Assembly (NCBI GenBank): GCA_021161625.1
Contig: JAGHAG010000124.1
Span: 1-9,087, forward strand
From: Elusimicrobiota bacterium
Lineage (GTDB): Bacteria; CG03
DNA: 9,087 bases
Direction: 5' to 3'
The position numbers were made by a program, and so were the translations under genes. Positions 6,673-9,087 of this stretch are shown one piece after another. The notes below the pieces were generated by a model. It was not told where the DNA came from and ran no database searches. It was given only the letters and a program-made list of their open reading frames with translations. Every line of letters begins with the position of its first letter. Position 1 is the first letter of the stretch.

Positions 6673-7365
6673 ATGAAATTTTCACCGCAGGATACTACAA
6701 CCATAGAAAAACTTGAAAAAGGTCTTTCCATAAAAATAGAAAAAAAAGAAATTTTTATTAAAGCGCTTACGCACAAGACTTTTGCTTTTGAGAAAGGGGA
6801 TATAGGAAGCTCAAATGAACTTCTGGAATTTCTGGGTGATAGCGTCCTAAATTTTTACATTTCAAAGAAACTTTTTGAACTTTTTCCAAAAGCAAATGAG
6901 GGAGCGCTTACTCGCATGAGGTCATCTCTGGTGAATACAAGACAACTTTCAAAAATTGCAAAAAATCTAAATCTACACAAATTTCTCAAAGTTGGAAGTT
7001 CCTTTGAAGGAGATGTTACTTTGCGTCCTACGGTTCTGGCAGATACCCTTGAAGCAATCATAGGTGCAATTTTTGTTGACAGCGGTCTTAAAGGTGTTTC
7101 CCAATTTATTGAAAAAAATTTTGAAATAGAAAAAGCAGAAGATTCTATTGATGCAAAAAGTAAACTTCAGCAAATTACCCAGAAGAAATACGGTATCCTT
7201 CCTGAATACAGGGTTGTAAAAGAGGAGGGCGTTCCACATAAAAAAACCTTTACTGTTGAGGTTTTTGTTAATGGAAAACTTGCAGGAAGTGGCACAGGAC
7301 CAAACAAAAAGGCTGCTGAAAATTCTGCTGCCCAACAAGCATTGAAAAAATATGAAAAAGGTTGA
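6673..7365 (+). CDS. rnc: Ribonuclease III
   Basis: Mg-dependent endonuclease cutting double-stranded RNA, involved in rRNA precursor and mRNA processing; works as a homodimer. The 230 residues hold an RNase III domain (about 10-150) and a C-terminal dsRNA-binding domain (about 160-228). Metal-binding residues are visible: Glu52 and Asp56 in LLEFLGDSVL, and Asp124 and Glu127 in LADTLEAIIGAIFVDSG. The dsRBD shows the expected GPNKKAAENSAAQQAL helix (209-224). The signature normally reads NERLEFLGD; here Leu50 replaces the Arg (NELLEFLGD), an unusual change next to the active site. The gene starts 1 nt after the fabF stop with no visible ribosome binding site, implying coupling. Association of rnc with acpP or fab genes is known in many bacteria. 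Confidence 0.96.
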   Translation: MKFSPQDTTTIEKLEKGLSIKIEKKEIFIKALTHKTFAFEKGDIGSSNELLEFLGDSVLNFYISKKLFELFPKANEGALTRMRSSLVNTRQLSKIAKNLNLHKFLKVGSSFEGDVTLRPTVLADTLEAIIGAIFVDSGLKGVSQFIEKNFEIEKAEDSIDAKSKLQQITQKKYGILPEYRVVKEEGVPHKKTFTVEVFVNGKLAGSGTGPNKKAAENSAAQQALKKYEKG

Positions 7366-7885
7366 AATTTCTTTTATAAAGGGAGATATATCTCATCAAC
7401 CTGAATTTGAAACAGTTGTAAATGCCGCAAACAGATGGCTTGCACCTGGTGGAGGGGTTGCAGGTGCGATACACCGGGCAGCAGGTCCTCAACTTTATGA
7501 GGAGTGTAAAAAACTTGCACCAATAAAACCCGGTCAGGCAGTGATTACTTCGGCTTATAATCTTCCTAATAAATTCGTAATCCACTGTCTTGGTCCTGTA
7601 TGGGGTGTTGATAAACCTGAGGATAAAATTCTTTCATCCTGCTACAAAAATGCCCTGAGACTTGCTGAGGAAAACAGAGTAAGTTCAATTGCTTTTCCTG
7701 TCATATCAGCAGGAGCATTTGGTTATCCTTTCAAGCAGGCAGTTGAAGTTGCCCTTGATGCAATAGAAAGTTTTCTTGAAGAGGCACCTGTAAAAAGCAT
7801 AAAGAAAATAGGATTTGTGCTATACTCAGAAAACGAGTATAAAAATTTCAAAGAGGTTTTTGAAAAATGGCAGATGAAAAAGTAA
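7352..7885 (+). CDS. Macro domain protein (ADP-ribose-binding fold)
   Basis: A stand-alone macro domain of 177 residues resembling the YmdB/MacroD and AF1521 families, which bind ADP-ribose and often hydrolyse O-acetyl-ADP-ribose or ADP-ribosyl links on Asp/Glu. Motifs: IKGDIS (9-14, adenine-contacting GD), VVNAAN (22-27), PGGGVAGAIHRAAGP (32-46), VIHCLGPVW (76-84), and FPVISAGAFGYP (115-126, phosphate loop). The Asp that aids catalysis in E. coli YmdB and human MacroD2 (GGGGVDGAIH) is Ala37 here, while Asn27 and His41 remain. The protein should bind ADP-ribose, but its hydrolase activity is uncertain. It has no signal peptide or membrane segment. The ATG lies inside rnc (14 nt overlap) without a visible ribosome binding site, so it appears co-translated with RNase III. 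E. coli YmdB is reported to inhibit RNase III, which makes the pairing notable; a similar role here is only inference. Confidence 0.9.
   Translation: MKKVEISFIKGDISHQPEFETVVNAANRWLAPGGGVAGAIHRAAGPQLYEECKKLAPIKPGQAVITSAYNLPNKFVIHCLGPVWGVDKPEDKILSSCYKNALRLAEENRVSSIAFPVISAGAFGYPFKQAVEVALDAIESFLEEAPVKSIKKIGFVLYSENEYKNFKEVFEKWQMKK
7818..7826 (+). promoter_or_regulatory. Possible extended -10 promoter before the ABC transporter genes
   Basis: TGCTATACT reads as an extended -10 element (TGn followed by TATACT, 5 of 6 matches). A start near 7833 would leave a leader of about 34 nt containing AGAGG at 7852-7856 before the ATG at 7867. No acceptable -35 box is seen at the right distance, and the site is inside the macro domain gene, so confidence is low. 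Confidence 0.22.
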
Positions 7886-8589
7886 TAGAAATCAGAAATG
7901 TTCAAAAAGTTTATAAAAAAAACCATCTATTCAAGACACTAAAAACTGTTGCTTTAAATGGACTCTCACTTACCGTTTACAGAGGTGACATTTACTGTCT
8001 TCTTGGATTGAATGGAAGTGGGAAGACAACAACTGTAAAACTGCTGTTGAATTTGATTTTTCCAGATAAAGGGGAAATTTTTATTTTCTCCTCTCCCCCT
8101 AATGCTGATTCTCTAAAAAGAATTGGCTATGTTTCTGAGAATCCGTATTTATTCCCATATCTTACAGGTTATGAGTTCTTAGACCTTATGGCAATTTTGA
8201 ACGGTTTTTCAAAAATCAAAAGAAAAAAAAGAATAGCCGAACTCTGTGAATACTTCAAAATATCTGGATATGTAAAAAGAAAGATAAAGGAATATTCAAA
8301 GGGGATGCAGCAGCGACTTCTTCTTACACAGGCTCTTTTGCACGACCCTGAACTTCTAATAATGGATGAACCCTATTCAGGGCTGGATCCTGTTGGAATT
8401 CTTGAAATGCGAAACTATATAAAAGAACTGAATGAAAAGGGAAAAACAATCCTTTTTACATCCCACATAATTGCAGAAGCGGAAAAAGTTGCCACAAGAG
8501 CAGGAATTCTTTCAGGAGGGATACTCAAAAAAGAATTTGAAGTTATACCAGGGAACCTTGAAAAAGAATTTATGGAGGCGGTCCTATGA
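7867..8589 (+). CDS. ABC transporter ATP-binding protein (ABC-2 type system)
   Basis: Nucleotide-binding subunit that powers a membrane permease. The 240 residues contain one complete ABC domain: Walker A GLNGSGKTT (47-55), a Q-loop region reading GYVSENPYLFPYLTG (87-101) with Glu where Gln is usual, signature YSKGMQQR (143-150), Walker B LLIMDEP (163-169) with catalytic Glu168, D-loop SGLD (171-174) and switch His200 in FTSH. The SKGMQQR signature and Glu in the Q-loop are common in CcmA/NatA-like exporters that pair with ABC-2 permeases. The substrate cannot be told. The gene overlaps the macro domain gene by 19 nt but has its own AGAGG site 10 nt upstream. It overlaps the permease gene as ATGA, indicating a two-gene transporter unit. 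Confidence 0.94.
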   Translation: MADEKVIEIRNVQKVYKKNHLFKTLKTVALNGLSLTVYRGDIYCLLGLNGSGKTTTVKLLLNLIFPDKGEIFIFSSPPNADSLKRIGYVSENPYLFPYLTGYEFLDLMAILNGFSKIKRKKRIAELCEYFKISGYVKRKIKEYSKGMQQRLLLTQALLHDPELLIMDEPYSGLDPVGILEMRNYIKELNEKGKTILFTSHIIAEAEKVATRAGILSGGILKKEFEVIPGNLEKEFMEAVL

Positions 8590-9087
8590 CAGCCATTTTT
8601 AAAGTTTCAAAATACACTCTGCTTGAAAATGCAAGGAGCAGGTCTTTTACTCTATCAATAATTTTTGTCCTGCTTGTTTTTGTGTCTGCATTTATTTTTT
8701 CCCGACTGAGCGAGGTTGTTGAGACAAGGGTTATTCAGGATATCGGACTTGGAGCAATTCAGTTTTTTTCACTTATAACTGCTATTTTTTTTGCAATAAA
8801 AGTTTCTCTTATAGAAATTCAGAATAAAACAATTTATCTGCCTCTGACACGACCTGTAAAAAGATGGGAGTATATCGGTGGAAGATTTATCGGCATTTGC
8901 CTTTCTGTGCTTCTTGAGATTCTGGCAATGGGATTTCTTTTAACTTTGCTTTTAATCTGGAAAAAGGCAAATCTTTCAGGTTTTTACTTTATAACCTATT
9001 TTTTCATCTTTCTCAAAATTATGACAATTACTGCTGTTGCAATTTTAATTTCACTTGTTTCAACAAGTCAAGTTTCTGCCTTTATTG
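8586..9087 (+). CDS. ABC-2 type transporter permease (partial, cut by right edge)
   Basis: Frame 3 is open from the ATG at 8586 to the window end, giving 167 residues beginning MTAIFKVSKYTLLENARSRS. GGAGG at 8574-8578 lies 7 nt upstream, and the ATG overlaps the ATPase stop. Four hydrophobic segments are visible: about 21-39, 55-76, 101-124 and 133-158. Between the second and third is KTIYLPLTRPVKRWEYIGGR (81-100), resembling the ABC-2 permease element in which a Glu-rich turn is followed by L.RP..R.EY..GK. The N-terminal amphipathic stretch before the first membrane helix is also typical. It forms the membrane part of the transporter with the preceding ATPase. Length, remaining helices and cargo are unknown because the gene is truncated. 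Confidence 0.88.
   Translation, partial: MTAIFKVSKYTLLENARSRSFTLSIIFVLLVFVSAFIFSRLSEVVETRVIQDIGLGAIQFFSLITAIFFAIKVSLIEIQNKTIYLPLTRPVKRWEYIGGRFIGICLSVLLEILAMGFLLTLLLIWKKANLSGFYFITYFFIFLKIMTITAVAILISLVSTSQVSAFI

Noticed and set aside
8100..8160. Glu in place of Gln in the ABC ATPase Q-loop as evidence of a defective transporter
   Set aside because: Glu at this place is common in ATPases paired with ABC-2 permeases, and Walker A, Walker B, signature, D-loop and switch His are all intact.

Overview
The window is AT-rich bacterial DNA in which every credible gene reads on the + strand and almost no base is non-coding. It is a housekeeping fatty acid and phospholipid synthesis cluster. The gene order is [partial ORF]-ackA-rpmF-plsX-fabH-fabD-fabG-acpP-fabF-rnc-macro domain gene-ABC ATPase-ABC permease (cut by the right edge). 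It combines the rpmF-plsX-fabH-fabD-fabG-acpP-fabF order known from proteobacteria with the acpP...rnc linkage known from Firmicutes and many deep-branching anaerobes. Acetate kinase points to fermentative or acetate-handling metabolism. The lysine-, isoleucine- and phenylalanine-rich proteins fit a low-GC genome. I cannot name a phylum from these proteins alone.

Region 1 (1-1493): the tail of an unidentified upstream ORF overlaps ackA. Then comes rpmF, which encodes ribosomal protein L32 with an intact four-cysteine zinc ribbon. Region 2 (1486-6671): PlsX makes acyl-phosphate from acyl-ACP for phospholipid synthesis. FabD loads malonate onto ACP, FabH starts the chain, FabF elongates it and FabG does the first reduction, all on the AcpP carrier. 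The dehydratase (FabZ/FabA), enoyl reductase (FabI/K/L/V) and acetyl-CoA carboxylase are not here. Region 3 (6673-7885): RNase III, with a macro domain (ADP-ribose-binding fold) gene overlapping its 3' end by 14 nt. Region 4 (7867-9087): the ATPase and the first part of the permease of an ABC-2 type transporter.

Most junctions are overlaps or gaps of a few bases, so translational coupling is likely through most of the cluster. The two real gaps are before fabG (49 nt) and acpP (36 nt). Both carry an AAGGAGG ribosome binding site, and a reasonable sigma-70-type promoter lies just before acpP. No RNA gene, mobile element, CRISPR array, terminator-like hairpin or long repeat was recognised, and no gene-free stretch exceeds 50 bases.

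I do not see a wholly new system. The most interesting points are the overlap of RNase III with a macro domain gene (E. coli YmdB, a macro domain protein, is a reported RNase III inhibitor), the missing catalytic aspartate in that macro domain, and a FabG whose cofactor motifs look NADH-type.
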